In this document: positions 36,325-46,764 of the stretch, piece by piece
Position numbering within the stretch: position 1 is the first letter of the stretch
Layout of the letters: each line of letters starts with the position of its first letter
Assembly (NCBI GenBank): GCA_016930745.1
Contig: JAFGGE010000031.1
Coordinates: forward strand, 1 to 64,000
DNA from: Sedimentisphaerales bacterium
GTDB taxonomy: Bacteria; Planctomycetota; Phycisphaerae; Sedimentisphaerales; Anaerohalosphaeraceae
Direction: 5' to 3'
DNA: 64,000 nucleotides
The notes under the pieces: model-generated
Told to the model about the DNA's origin: nothing
Databases searched by the model: none
The model's input: only the letters and a program-made list of their open reading frames with translations
Translations under genes and position numbers: made by a program

Positions 36325-37167
36325 TCAGGAAGCCGATTGGGACATGAGCATACTGGCAACGGTAACGCCGTTAAAGAGCATGTGGATAAAGATCGGGCGC
36401 AACAGCGAGCCGCTTTTTTCGTAGGCGTAACCCATGCAAACGCTGAGGACAAACAGAGCGGGAATATGCATTGGCGGGTGGAGGATCGTAAAGGGAACCG
36501 AGGTAATCAGGATCGACAGCCATGGCCTGCCGGTCAGAAAGGTCACTGTGGACTGGAAGATGCCGCGAAAGAATAACTCCTCGAAGACGGGCACTACGAG
36601 GACCGATAGAACCACCATCGTCGCTAGGACGTGCCCCGGCATTCGGGCGGTCTGCTGCATATCGGTGAGGGCCTGATTCTCCTGAAACTCAAACTCCGGA
36701 CCGGCCACCTGCCCACCAACAAAAACCACAACCGCCGCTCCGATGAGGATCAGGGGATAAGCGGTCAGCAGGTTGACAAAGGCCATGCCCAGGTCCCGAG
36801 GGATGGTTCGCCAACGCAATCCCAGGCCGCGGATTCCACGGATAAAACCCCACGCCGCCAGAAACAACAGAACAAAGCTCCACAGCATCCGCTCCAGGTT
36901 CAGGGCCAGATACTGGACAAACAGACTGTGATCCGGACTCGAATCGACGAGGAAATAGTCCAGAAACTTATAAAGGATGCTTTCTCCCAGCAGCCAGACG
37001 CCGAAAAGAATAAACGGCAGGATAACGGGCAGCCGGTTGGGACGAGCCGGGCTGTGGCGGAGCTTGAAAGGCCCCTGCCAGGGGACCAGCCAGACCGCAA
37101 AAAAGACCGTGCCCAGAACGGCAATGATCTTATCCAGGTGCCTCCCGATTGTTTCGAACAACTCCAT
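36325..37167 (-). CDS. CPBP family intramembrane glutamic endopeptidase (CAAX protease-like)
   Basis: 'VPVFEELFFRGIFQS' (EExxxR), 'TSVPFTILHPPMHIPALFVLSVCMGYAYEKSGSLLRPIFIHMLFNG', many hydrophobic helices. Confidence 0.85.
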   Translation of the reverse strand: MELFETIGRHLDKIIAVLGTVFFAVWLVPWQGPFKLRHSPARPNRLPVILPFILFGVWLLGESILYKFLDYFLVDSSPDHSLFVQYLALNLERMLWSFVLLFLAAWGFIRGIRGLGLRWRTIPRDLGMAFVNLLTAYPLILIGAAVVVFVGGQVAGPEFEFQENQALTDMQQTARMPGHVLATMVVLSVLVVPVFEELFFRGIFQSTVTFLTGRPWLSILITSVPFTILHPPMHIPALFVLSVCMGYAYEKSGSLLRPIFIHMLFNGVTVASMLMSQSAS

Positions 37168-37261
37168 TTCGGGTTTCGCCTCATCGGAAACGTTTCAGGT
37201 AACCGCTTGCATCCGAGGCATGTTTGTATTAAATTACGGCGATCATTGCAAGGGAATAAAA

Positions 37262-38530
37262 ATGGACGTATTTGAGATGGAAGGTCCCGTCCGGCTGGAG
37301 GGAACGATTACGGTAAGCGGGTCCAAAAACGCCGCCCTGCCGATCATGGCGGCGGCGATTCTTGCGCCGGGTTTATCCATCATCCGACAGGTGCCGCATC
37401 TGGCCGATATCGCCGTATTGCGTCAGCTCCTGGCCAGCCTGGGGGCCAGGGTCGAGCGGTCCGACGGGGATGTGCATATCGATACCACGGTGATCGATCA
37501 TCCGGTGGGCGAGTACGACATTGTGCGAAAGATGCGGGCCGGGATCTGCATTCTGGGACCGCTGCTGGCGCGATGCGGCCGGGCGGAGGTATCGATGCCG
37601 GGCGGCTGTGCGATCGGGGATCGTCCCGTCGATATTCATGTCCGGGGTCTGCGGGAGCTGGGAGCGGAGATTCACCTGGAAAATGGCTATATCGTGGCGA
37701 CAGCCCCTCCGGGCGGCCTGCGGGGTAAACAGATCTTTCTGGGCGGGCCTTTCGGATCGACGGTGCTGGGCACGGCTAATGTATTGTCCGCGGCGGTGCT
37801 AGCGCGAGGGAGGACGGTGATCGAGTCGGCGGCCTGCGAGCCGGAGATCGTCGACCTGGCCTATTTTTTAAATGCCATGGGTGCCAGGGTCAGCGGAATG
37901 GGCTCGCCGCGGCTGGTAATTGATGGAGTCAATTCTCTTGAACCGGCCGATTATACCGTGATCGGGGACCGAATCGAAGCAGGGACGTTTATGGTCGCCG
38001 CCGCGATGACGGAAGGAAAAGTGCGGCTGAAGAATTGCCAGCTCGACAATATGCTGGCCGTGGCGGATTATCTGGAGCATATCGGGGCCAGGATTGAACC
38101 GACGGACGATGGTTGCATAGTGACCAAGGGAGGGAATTTGACACCGGTGGACTTGACAACCCAGCCCTATCCCGGTTTTCCGACGGATCTGCAGGCGCAG
38201 TTCATGGCCATGCTGGCCCTGGCCGAGGGCAACAGCGTGATCACGGAGAAGATCTTCCCCGACCGGTTTATGCACGTAGCCGAGCTGAATCGAATGGCGG
38301 CCAATATCCGCAAGGAAGGCCCCAGTGCGATCGTGGCGGGAGTGAAACAGTTGATCGCAGCGCCGGTAATGGCATCGGATTTGCGAGCCTCGGCGGCCCT
38401 GGTATTGGCCGGTTGCGCTGCGCGGGGAAAAACCCTCATCAACCGCGTGTATCATATCGACCGCGGGTATGAGCGCATCGAGGAAAAACTCAATGCCGTC
38501 GGGGCAAAGATCCTCCGTAAGGATGTCTAA
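37262..38530 (+). CDS. murA: UDP-N-acetylglucosamine 1-carboxyvinyltransferase
   Basis: 'GPVRLEGTITVSGSKNAALPIMAAAIL', 'MPGGCAIGDRPVDIHVRGLRELGA' (catalytic Cys loop), 'GYERIEEKLNAVGAKI'. Start corrected from 36977. Confidence 0.95.
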   Translation: MDVFEMEGPVRLEGTITVSGSKNAALPIMAAAILAPGLSIIRQVPHLADIAVLRQLLASLGARVERSDGDVHIDTTVIDHPVGEYDIVRKMRAGICILGPLLARCGRAEVSMPGGCAIGDRPVDIHVRGLRELGAEIHLENGYIVATAPPGGLRGKQIFLGGPFGSTVLGTANVLSAAVLARGRTVIESAACEPEIVDLAYFLNAMGARVSGMGSPRLVIDGVNSLEPADYTVIGDRIEAGTFMVAAAMTEGKVRLKNCQLDNMLAVADYLEHIGARIEPTDDGCIVTKGGNLTPVDLTTQPYPGFPTDLQAQFMAMLALAEGNSVITEKIFPDRFMHVAELNRMAANIRKEGPSAIVAGVKQLIAAPVMASDLRASAALVLAGCAARGKTLINRVYHIDRGYERIEEKLNAVGAKILRKDV

Positions 38531-38563
38531 ACGGATTGCTGTGGACTCTATGTCCGGCGATAT

Positions 38564-41359
38564 TTATCGTTGTGAATCGCATGTTTTTGTAGTGGCGATA
38601 CAGGGATCTGAAAGCTTTGACTCATTATAGGCTGCATCGACAGCACTTATTTGATAAATGTATATGGATCCTGGATCTACATCAGAATCGCTGAAGCTAT
38701 TCGTCAAAGAATGAGCGAGGTAGGTACCATTACGGTAAATTCTGTATCCGGCCACAACTATATTGTCGGTAGAAGCATCCCAACGGAGTGATACGAATGT
38801 CGTCCCTGTTTCTGTTTGAATAAGATTAACGGGTTGCGAGGGTGATTCAGAATCCAGTTCTTGTCCATAATTGCGTGCAAAAATATCATAATCTTCAAGA
38901 TTGATCTTGCCGTCCTGATTCAGATCCTGGAACCATTTCCATTCCTGTTCTTCACAATTCATTAACCATCCTTCAGCCAACATGGAAAGCTCTTCTGTGT
39001 CTACACTACCATCTTCATCCATATCAGCCAATAGATTCTTGATTTCGTCCGCTCCCATATCGACTCTAACGCCGACTTTTCTAAGTCTACCGTCAATATC
39101 AACTTCAAAAGGAAATGGTTCAAATTCGGGATCTCCCATATCCACACAAGGAGAATCCTGCGAGAGATGGTAATTACGATCCTGTACATCTATGAAATCC
39201 GGATTCTGATTAATATTACCGATACCTTCCCATCCCCCTTGAACATTACAATAAGAGACAGTCAAATTACTAGTAGCAGCCGTGCAGACTTGCTGTAGAT
39301 TGTTGCCCCAAACAATACTGTTTTTCAGAAGGGGGTTGCCGCCATAGAAATAAATACCTCCCCCCGAAAACTTGGCCGTATTAAACACGACTGCACATCC
39401 AATGATCCTGGCATTGCTGTTATTCCAGCACAAAATGCCTCCCCCTTTGTCATAATAAGCATTGTTGTTTGCGATAATACAATTTCTTATTGTCGGACTT
39501 GCGATATAACATGATATGCCGCCGCCTGAATGAGCCGTATTATTAACTATAATACAATTCTTAATTGTGGGATCGGTATGCTGATGTAAACAAAAAATAC
39601 CGCCCCCTTCGGCTAACGTGCCCTGGGACATGTATCCATCAGTGACGGTAAAACCTGATACGATTGAATTCTCATTTTCTCCGCTGTGGAAATAGAAACC
39701 TCGATGATTTTCTTCTTTGTTTCCCTGGCAATCAATGATGCATTGAAATGGATTGTTATTCTCGCTTCTGACGGTTATCGCTTTCCCTTTGAAATCCAAA
39801 TCTCGATTACCACTTCCCCTATAGGTACCGTTAGAAACAATAATTTCATCCCCATCGAAGGCAGCATCTATGGCAGCTTGAATCGTGGGATACTCTTCTG
39901 GGACGTTGAGCGTAGGACCTATACGAAAGGAAACGGGAACAGTACGTGTTCGACTGAGATCGCTTGGATCAGAGATCGTAAGGCTGCACTCATACAAATC
40001 CGGGGCTAATCCGGTCGGATCAATACTCACGTTTATGATATCGATTTCTCCCGTTGAAACACCTGAGTCTTGTGAAAGTTGTAACCAAGGAGCAGCGCCA
40101 GAAATCTGCCATTGAAGAGCGTTACCTCCCGCATTCCAAATATATAACAAACAATCTTCCGGATCGGATTCTCGGGGAATAGTGCTAAAGCGAAATGTGC
40201 CGGGGGCAACCGCTAAAATGGGACTACCGGAATGAAATGTGAATTCATAGGCCCCCATATCAGAGATTGCAATCCCGTCATCATTTCCGTCCAAGGGGCG
40301 TTCTGTGCCATCCATATCCACTGGAGGCAGCCCGGTTGGAGAATCGTTCGTTCCCGAGTCGATACAAGGGGATCCAAACGCCAAATGGTAATTACCCGAT
40401 CCTAAAAATAAGGGGTCGGAATCGATGTTTCCCTTGCCGATCCATCCTCCTTTAATATCACTGTACTGTACATTGGCAGTGCCTGTGGCGGTATGAGTAA
40501 TCTCCGATTGTGAGTTTTCCCACATAATGGAATTGGTAATAGTCATTATAGTTCCAATCAGATCTACTGCACCTCCTCTTGCCGAAGAATTCCCCACAAG
40601 AGTACATTGAAGCATCTCAGGTGTTTGATAGTCCCAGCCGCCTTTACAGGCGATTGCACCACCATATTCACCCGAAGAGTTTCCTACAAAGAGGCAATTA
40701 AGGATTCGTGTATTGCTTAAGTTAAGGTATATGGCCCCTCCTCGCTGGCATCCATGATTTCCGGAAAACAAGCAATTTTCTATTAGAGGAGAACTTTCAC
40801 GACACCCGATTGCATTCCCTCCGAACCAAGCGGAATTATTGAAAAAGGAACAATTTCTTATTGTGGCATTCGCTCCAGAATCACAACATATTCCTCCGCC
40901 GCCATCTAGGCTTTCGGGAGGAAAAATAAAAATAACACTATGGTTATTACGGAAAACACAATTCATGATTAATGGTGTGCTATTATTGCAATAAACGCCC
41001 CCCCCAAGCTTTGCCAATCCATTTGTTATTGTAAAACCATCCAATATGGAAGTGGCATTCTCATTCGAGTGAAAATAAAATCCACGATTGAAGTCATTAG
41101 GATCCCCAATGCAATCGATTATACAGTTTTCCGGTCCGGCCTCACCGCGGACAATTATCGCTTTTCCGTGGTAGTCAATATTTCGGTTCCCTGGGCCAGT
41201 ATAAGTACCGGACTGAACAAGGATTGTGTCACCGTCTTGAGAGATATCGATAGCATCCTGGATGCGGGAATACTCTGCAGGGCTGTCATCATCTACTGTA
41301 ATAGTCCGAGCTAAACAAGGAACCATTGCCAATAAACAGGCAAGAATTGAAATTCTCAT
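38564..41359 (-). CDS. Secreted protein: two right-handed beta-helix domains, BACON-like domain, dockerin F-hands, C-terminal FN3
   Basis: Signal peptide 'MRISILACLLAMVPCLA'; two 'EYxxIQxAIDxxxDGDxIxVxxGTYxGxGNRDxDxxGKAI' blocks; 'ADMDEDGSVDTEELSMLAEGW' and 'QDLNQDGKINLEDYDIFARNYG'; FN3 'VSLRWDASTDNIVVAGYRIYRNGTYL'. Start corrected from 41485 (GGAGGG upstream). Confidence 0.87.
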   Translation of the reverse strand: MRISILACLLAMVPCLARTITVDDDSPAEYSRIQDAIDISQDGDTILVQSGTYTGPGNRNIDYHGKAIIVRGEAGPENCIIDCIGDPNDFNRGFYFHSNENATSILDGFTITNGLAKLGGGVYCNNSTPLIMNCVFRNNHSVIFIFPPESLDGGGGICCDSGANATIRNCSFFNNSAWFGGNAIGCRESSPLIENCLFSGNHGCQRGGAIYLNLSNTRILNCLFVGNSSGEYGGAIACKGGWDYQTPEMLQCTLVGNSSARGGAVDLIGTIMTITNSIMWENSQSEITHTATGTANVQYSDIKGGWIGKGNIDSDPLFLGSGNYHLAFGSPCIDSGTNDSPTGLPPVDMDGTERPLDGNDDGIAISDMGAYEFTFHSGSPILAVAPGTFRFSTIPRESDPEDCLLYIWNAGGNALQWQISGAAPWLQLSQDSGVSTGEIDIINVSIDPTGLAPDLYECSLTISDPSDLSRTRTVPVSFRIGPTLNVPEEYPTIQAAIDAAFDGDEIIVSNGTYRGSGNRDLDFKGKAITVRSENNNPFQCIIDCQGNKEENHRGFYFHSGENENSIVSGFTVTDGYMSQGTLAEGGGIFCLHQHTDPTIKNCIIVNNTAHSGGGISCYIASPTIRNCIIANNNAYYDKGGGILCWNNSNARIIGCAVVFNTAKFSGGGIYFYGGNPLLKNSIVWGNNLQQVCTAATSNLTVSYCNVQGGWEGIGNINQNPDFIDVQDRNYHLSQDSPCVDMGDPEFEPFPFEVDIDGRLRKVGVRVDMGADEIKNLLADMDEDGSVDTEELSMLAEGWLMNCEEQEWKWFQDLNQDGKINLEDYDIFARNYGQELDSESPSQPVNLIQTETGTTFVSLRWDASTDNIVVAGYRIYRNGTYLAHSLTNSFSDSDVDPGSIYIYQISAVDAAYNESKLSDPCIATTKTCDSQR

Positions 41360-41389
41360 TCTAATTCCCTCCAAATAAGACCATAGTAG

Positions 41390-41419
41390 ATTATAGCTAT
41401 CTTCCCTGCTGACAGTCAA
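41390..41419 (-). promoter_or_regulatory. Putative promoter (TTGACT-18-TATAAT) for 38564-41359
   Basis: Minus strand TTGACT (41419-41414), 18 nt, TATAAT (41395-41390). Confidence 0.6.
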
Positions 41420-41583
41420 GGTCATTCCGGTTGGTTTCCCGTTTCTCGAATCTTTTTCTTTGGATTTATCCACGTATAATGCCAAAACGTATCCTGCTAT
41501 ACGAACATATTGAGTTATACCGATGATTTTTGTATGATGGAGGGTGTGTTTCTGTTCTTATAGCTCGGATGAGAGGTGAAACG

Positions 41584-43827
41584 ATGAAAATGCGGATTAG
41601 TTATGCACTTCTATTGGGAATATTGCTGTGTGGTCCGGGGGTGTGGGGTAAGGTTGGCAGGGCGGATTATGAGCGGGCCGACGCCTTGCGGGAGAAGGTC
41701 AAGGATCTGGTGTACAAAACGAAGATCGAGCCGCACTGGTTCGATGACAATCGCAAATTCTGGTATCGCAACGATCTCCGGAATGGGAAGGAATTTATTC
41801 TTGTCGATTGCGAAAAGGGAATCCGGCAGGAGGCGTTTGACCATGAAAAACTGGCTCAGTCGCTGAGTGAACAGACAGGCAATAAATACACGGCCAGAAC
41901 TCTGCCTTTCACGACGATCCGATTCAGCGAGGACGGCAAACGCATTGAATTCGAGATCGAAAAACCCCGCTGGACATGCGATCTGACGACGTATGAATGC
42001 AAACCGATCGAAGAAGAACAAACCGACCAGAACGATTCCGAAAGATCACCCCGACAGCCGAGACGCTCCGAGGAACAACAGGACAAATCCCCCGATGGGA
42101 AATGGGAGGCGGTTTTCAGGGATCATAATCTGTTTCTTCGCTCGACCGAGGATGATCGCGAGTTTCGCCTGAGCCACGACGGCAAACAGGGACAGTATTA
42201 TTCCTCGGCAGCGTGGTCGCCGGATGCAAAGTGGATCGTGGCCTATCTCACGAAACCGGGAACCAACGGAATGGTGTATCTGATCGAATCCTCTCCCAAG
42301 GAAGGCGGGCGGGCGGTTTTTCATTCCCATCAATATGATCTGCCCGGTGATGCGATGACCTCCTATGAGATGAGCGTGTTTTCTGTGGAGACGAAGGAGC
42401 AGATTCGGGTAGACGCCGAGCCGATCGATTTTCAGGGGCCGCCCCGGCTACGGTGGGCCAGGGACAACAGGAGTTTTACCTATCACAAGACCGACCGGGG
42501 ACACCAGCGGGTGCGGATCATCCGCGTATCGGCGGAAACAGGCAAGACAAAGACGATCATTGACGAAAAGAGCGAGACCTTTATCAATGAATGGTGGGGT
42601 GGCGTTCGTCCGACCTACCTGGACGAAAGCGATGAGATCCTCTGGCCTTCGGAGCGGGATGGCTGGATGCATCTGTATTTATACGACAGTAAGGAAGGCA
42701 AGCTGAAGCATCAGATTACCAGCGGGCCATGGGTGGTGCGGCAGATCAATCACATTGATGAACCGAATCGGACCATTGAATTTCAGGCCTGCGGTAAAGA
42801 GCCGGGGCAGGATCCCTACTTTCTGCATTATTATCGCATTGGCTTTGACGGGACGGGACTGGTGTGCCTGACGCCGGGTAATGGGACACATCGGATTCAG
42901 TATTCACCCGATAAAAGGGTGCTGATCGACACCTGTTCCCGGGTGGACCAGCCGCCGGTACATGAACTTCGCAAGACCGACACGGGAGAGTTGCTTTGTG
43001 AGTTGGAAAAGGCCGATGCGTCCGCCTTGTATGAGATAGGTTGGCGACATCCCGAACCGTTTGTGGCCAAGGGGCGGGACGGTAAGACCGACATCTATGG
43101 GATTATTCATCGGCCTATGAAATATAACGAGACGAAGAAGATACCCATTATTGAACAGATTTACGCCGGTCCCCACGGCTCTTTTGTGCCCAAAGACTGG
43201 AATACTTTCTACAACGCACAGTTGGTTTCGGAACTGGGTTTTATTGTCGTGCAGATCGATGGGATGGGGACCAACCACCGCGGCAAAGCGTTTCATGATC
43301 TCTGTTATAAAAACGTGGGAGACGCCGGTTTTCCGGACCGGATCCTGTGGATTCAGGCGGCCGCAGAAAAATATCCCTACATGGATACCGAGCGGGTGGG
43401 AATCTACGGCACCAGCGCGGGAGGACAATCCAGCACGGGCGCTTTGCTGATGCATTCCGACTTTTATGATGTGGCGGTTTCCTCGTGTGGCTGCCATGAC
43501 AATCGGATGGACAAGGCCTCGTGGAATGAACAGTGGATGGGATATCCGGCAGGACCGCATTACCAGGAGCAGTCCAACATCGCCAACGCCCATAAACTCC
43601 GGGGCCATTTGATGCTTTTTGTCGGAGAATTGGATCGCAATGTCCCGCCCGAATCCACGTATCGCCTGGCCGACGCCCTGATCAGGGCCGGCAAGGAGTT
43701 CGAGCTGGTCGTTTTGCCCGGAATGGGGCATACCGACGGGGGCAGCTATGGATTACGGAAACGGCGGGATTTCTTCGTCAAGCACCTTCTCGGCGTCGAT
43801 CCGCCGCATTGGAATAATCAGGATTAG
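41584..43827 (+). CDS. S9 family prolyl oligopeptidase / DPP-IV-like peptidase
   Basis: N-terminal propeller-like region; 'YGTSAGGQSSTGALL' nucleophile elbow, 'GELDRNVPPEST' Asp, 'GMGHTDG' His. Start at the signal-peptide Met (41584). Confidence 0.85.
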   Translation: MKMRISYALLLGILLCGPGVWGKVGRADYERADALREKVKDLVYKTKIEPHWFDDNRKFWYRNDLRNGKEFILVDCEKGIRQEAFDHEKLAQSLSEQTGNKYTARTLPFTTIRFSEDGKRIEFEIEKPRWTCDLTTYECKPIEEEQTDQNDSERSPRQPRRSEEQQDKSPDGKWEAVFRDHNLFLRSTEDDREFRLSHDGKQGQYYSSAAWSPDAKWIVAYLTKPGTNGMVYLIESSPKEGGRAVFHSHQYDLPGDAMTSYEMSVFSVETKEQIRVDAEPIDFQGPPRLRWARDNRSFTYHKTDRGHQRVRIIRVSAETGKTKTIIDEKSETFINEWWGGVRPTYLDESDEILWPSERDGWMHLYLYDSKEGKLKHQITSGPWVVRQINHIDEPNRTIEFQACGKEPGQDPYFLHYYRIGFDGTGLVCLTPGNGTHRIQYSPDKRVLIDTCSRVDQPPVHELRKTDTGELLCELEKADASALYEIGWRHPEPFVAKGRDGKTDIYGIIHRPMKYNETKKIPIIEQIYAGPHGSFVPKDWNTFYNAQLVSELGFIVVQIDGMGTNHRGKAFHDLCYKNVGDAGFPDRILWIQAAAEKYPYMDTERVGIYGTSAGGQSSTGALLMHSDFYDVAVSSCGCHDNRMDKASWNEQWMGYPAGPHYQEQSNIANAHKLRGHLMLFVGELDRNVPPESTYRLADALIRAGKEFELVVLPGMGHTDGGSYGLRKRRDFFVKHLLGVDPPHWNNQD

Positions 43828-43939
43828 GATATCCGACATCAGAAATGGGGATCGCCGGGCCCGGAAAAAGTGTGGAGAAAAACGGTTTTGGACCGATACC
43901 GTTAGGAGAGTCAGACTCTGTATTCAGAGCGTCCTGTCT

Positions 43940-44698
43940 ATGTTATCGGAACCGGAAATGCCGACGGAAACCGTTCGAAAACGAACCACAGTCAAGCGAT
44001 GTCCTTTCTGTGCGGAACTGATCCAGGCCGCCGCGGTCAAATGCCGTTTTTGCGGAGAATTCCTCTACGGCGACCGGAATCACAGCGTGCCCGAACCGGC
44101 CGATTCCTGTCCCCCCTCTGCCCATCGGCAGGAGGAATCCGGGGAACCGGATCCTCTGGAAGGGCAGGACGAAGTCCTGTACTGGGGTAAACCTTCGGCA
44201 TTTGCGCTGGGACGAACACTCTGGATCGGAGGGGTAATCATTATCCTCTGCGGCATTTTGCTGGTGTACCCGGTAGGGAATTGGTTCCTGCATATCCCCG
44301 GTCTTGAGATAACCGAACAACAGATGCTGACAGCCGAAGCGCGGATGAAAGATGTGGCGACCGTGGTCGGCGGCCTGACACTGCTTTTGCTGCTGTTTAA
44401 GATTGCTGTGCTTAAGAGCATCTACTATGAAGTGACGGTGGATCGGGTTGAATGGGGACGAGGCCTGCTGCAGCGCAAGGTGAATAATCTGGACATGTTC
44501 CGAGTCATCGATTTGAAGATGGAGCGATCCATCTGGGATCGTCTTCTGGGCATCGGCACAATTGAATTGAAAAGTCGGGATGATTCCGATCCGGATTTTC
44601 AATTCCTCAAGGTCCGCGGCTGCCGTTATCTCTATGATGTGGTCAAGAAGGCCAGTTTGGAAGCGGATAAACGCCGAAGCGTTCTTCACATGGAATGA
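43940..44698 (+). CDS. Zinc-ribbon + bacterial PH-domain (YdbT/bPH2-like) membrane protein
   Basis: 'KRCPFCAELIQAAAVKCRFCGEFLYG' zinc ribbon; two transmembrane segments; 'YYEVTVDRVEWGRGLLQRKVNNLDMFRVIDLKMERSIWDRLLGIGTIELKSRD'. Confidence 0.75.
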   Translation: MLSEPEMPTETVRKRTTVKRCPFCAELIQAAAVKCRFCGEFLYGDRNHSVPEPADSCPPSAHRQEESGEPDPLEGQDEVLYWGKPSAFALGRTLWIGGVIIILCGILLVYPVGNWFLHIPGLEITEQQMLTAEARMKDVATVVGGLTLLLLLFKIAVLKSIYYEVTVDRVEWGRGLLQRKVNNLDMFRVIDLKMERSIWDRLLGIGTIELKSRDDSDPDFQFLKVRGCRYLYDVVKKASLEADKRRSVLHME

Positions 44699-44703
44699 AT
44701 GGT

Positions 44704-46764
44704 TTATTCCGCTTTCTTTATGATATCTTCCAATTCGGTCTGCAGCCGTTCGAGATACCCCGGCAGGGATTTTCTGCCATACCTTGTTTCTGCGTAAAGT
44801 CGATACCATGGCGACACGGCATCCGCTGTCGCGAGCAGGCCCGATGCCTCCAGCCGTTGTGCGAATTGATGCAGCGTCTCGATAGAGTTGCGTTGGAAGC
44901 CCCATTGCCGGACATAGGCATCCATCTTTTGGAGGATTCGATGGCACTGCTGCTGTATCGGCGGCTCTGCGGAAAACGGATCCGCCGGATGAATCCGTTT
45001 GTTCAACCGCCGTCGCAGCCAAATCGCGATCCAACAACCGATCCCAACAATCGCAGGCAGGCTTGCCAGCCACCAGAGAAGGGATTGGCTTGTTTGAAAA
45101 AACCAAAAGAAAGGTCCCAAGAGTCCGAATTCATAAAAGAACGCCCATAGCTCCTGCCGGCGAAAGTCCAAATGTTCTCGTAAGTAATCCGGATCGGAGA
45201 GTGCGACGGCATCCATAACGCTGGGTACGGTGGCTTCTACGAGAATCCATTGCCGGTTTTGTTCATCCCATGCTTCGACCCATGCATGCGCGTCGCTGCT
45301 GCGGGCCACCCACAATTCTTTAAAGGGTTCCTGCTCGTTGACAAAAAATCCGGTAACATACCGGGTTGGGACCCCTCCGAGTCGCAACAGCACTGCCGCG
45401 GCAGTAGCAAAGTATTCGCAGTATCCCGTCCTCATCTCCAGCAGAAAATGATTCAAAGCGTCCGCATCTTTGGGAATGCTGAAATGGAGAGAATATTCAT
45501 AATTTTGACGGAAATAGGATTGGACGGCGGCAATTTTGTCGGAGGTAGTGCGGCATTCGGACAAGATAAGCAGGGCCAGGGTTTCAATGCGAGGATCCAG
45601 GGTCGAGGGAAGCTGGAGGCAGGAATTCAGATAGTTCTGGTCCAGCCTTTCCTGCCCTGATTCGGCCGGGACGGCGATGGCGTAATTGATCCCCCCCTGA
45701 TAACCGGGATGATAACAAATCCCGGTTTTCGCCAAAAGAAGCCAGGGCAGGGGAATCTTAAGCCAGGCGGTTCCGGGAGGAGTAAAAAACTTGGCCCGCA
45801 ATCCGGGACCGGGCCAAAGGTTCATGCTCCGTCCGGGTCGCGAGGAGGTAGGGCGAAGCGCAAAAAGATTTCCGCTGCCGGGTATTTTCACAAGCTCCGT
45901 TGCACTCTGATCGGGCCAGATTCGGCGATAATTGACGGCCGAGTGCCATTGTTGACGGGAAAACCGTTCAAAGATTTCGGTTTGAAGGTAACCGGGCGTG
46001 GTCTCGGATTCCACGCGAAGCAGTATTTCCGACTGATTTTCCAGAAGGATATCCAGAAGGGTGTGCAGTCTGCCGCTGCTGTGAAATCCTCCCGTGGTCG
46101 CAGTCGTATCCCCCGTATCGACAGGCGCGGAAGCCCACCCCAGAACACGGCCGAGAATATTGACGACATCCTGATTATCATACAGAACTGTCGCGGCGAT
46201 CCAGCCGGTATTCAAAACCAGAATCATCCCCGCCGCGGCGATCGCTCGGCGCCGGCTCAGGAAACGAACATGGATCGAAGGAAATGGGATTTTATGCGAG
46301 GCCAGATAACCGATGGCCACCAGGACTCCGACGGTTTCCAGAATGCGATGCATAAGGGCATTTTCATAGATCAGACAGACCTGTCCGGCACACAGGGCCG
46401 CCGCCGGAGCAAACAACGCCAGAGAAGGTGGAAGCCTATGGGGTTTACCCAGAAACAGGGTCAGGACCATGACGGACAGGACCAGCAGGGAAAAGGTTTG
46501 CCACGCCGTCAAAGCGACCCAGTTCAGATCCTGGCCTGATGTTTTGTCCAATCGTATTCGATACTGAACGGCAAAAACCAATGCTAAAACAAGAACGGCA
46601 ATGAGGTGTTGTATCCGCGGCAGGTACCATGTCAGCCGCCGATGGGTCCCAATCCACCCCAGAACCGCCAAAGCTGAAACAAACCACCATCTCTCCGAGA
46701 TCAGGGCCGTCAGAGCCGATACCACGGCAACCAGAAACACCGCCATCCAGCGTTGGGTTTTCAT
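44704..46764 (-). CDS. Transglutaminase-like (TgpA-type) membrane protein
   Basis: N-terminal helices; 'MRTGYCEYFATAAAVLLRLGGVPTRYVTGFF...DAHAWVEAWDEQNRQWILVEATVP' Cys-His-Asp triad. Confidence 0.85.
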   Translation of the reverse strand: MKTQRWMAVFLVAVVSALTALISERWWFVSALAVLGWIGTHRRLTWYLPRIQHLIAVLVLALVFAVQYRIRLDKTSGQDLNWVALTAWQTFSLLVLSVMVLTLFLGKPHRLPPSLALFAPAAALCAGQVCLIYENALMHRILETVGVLVAIGYLASHKIPFPSIHVRFLSRRRAIAAAGMILVLNTGWIAATVLYDNQDVVNILGRVLGWASAPVDTGDTTATTGGFHSSGRLHTLLDILLENQSEILLRVESETTPGYLQTEIFERFSRQQWHSAVNYRRIWPDQSATELVKIPGSGNLFALRPTSSRPGRSMNLWPGPGLRAKFFTPPGTAWLKIPLPWLLLAKTGICYHPGYQGGINYAIAVPAESGQERLDQNYLNSCLQLPSTLDPRIETLALLILSECRTTSDKIAAVQSYFRQNYEYSLHFSIPKDADALNHFLLEMRTGYCEYFATAAAVLLRLGGVPTRYVTGFFVNEQEPFKELWVARSSDAHAWVEAWDEQNRQWILVEATVPSVMDAVALSDPDYLREHLDFRRQELWAFFYEFGLLGPFFWFFQTSQSLLWWLASLPAIVGIGCWIAIWLRRRLNKRIHPADPFSAEPPIQQQCHRILQKMDAYVRQWGFQRNSIETLHQFAQRLEASGLLATADAVSPWYRLYAETRYGRKSLPGYLERLQTELEDIIKKAE

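Noticed and set aside
43943-45106. 387-aa minus-strand ORF across the zinc-ribbon/PH gene
   Set aside because: Overlaps two better-supported genes on different frames or strands.
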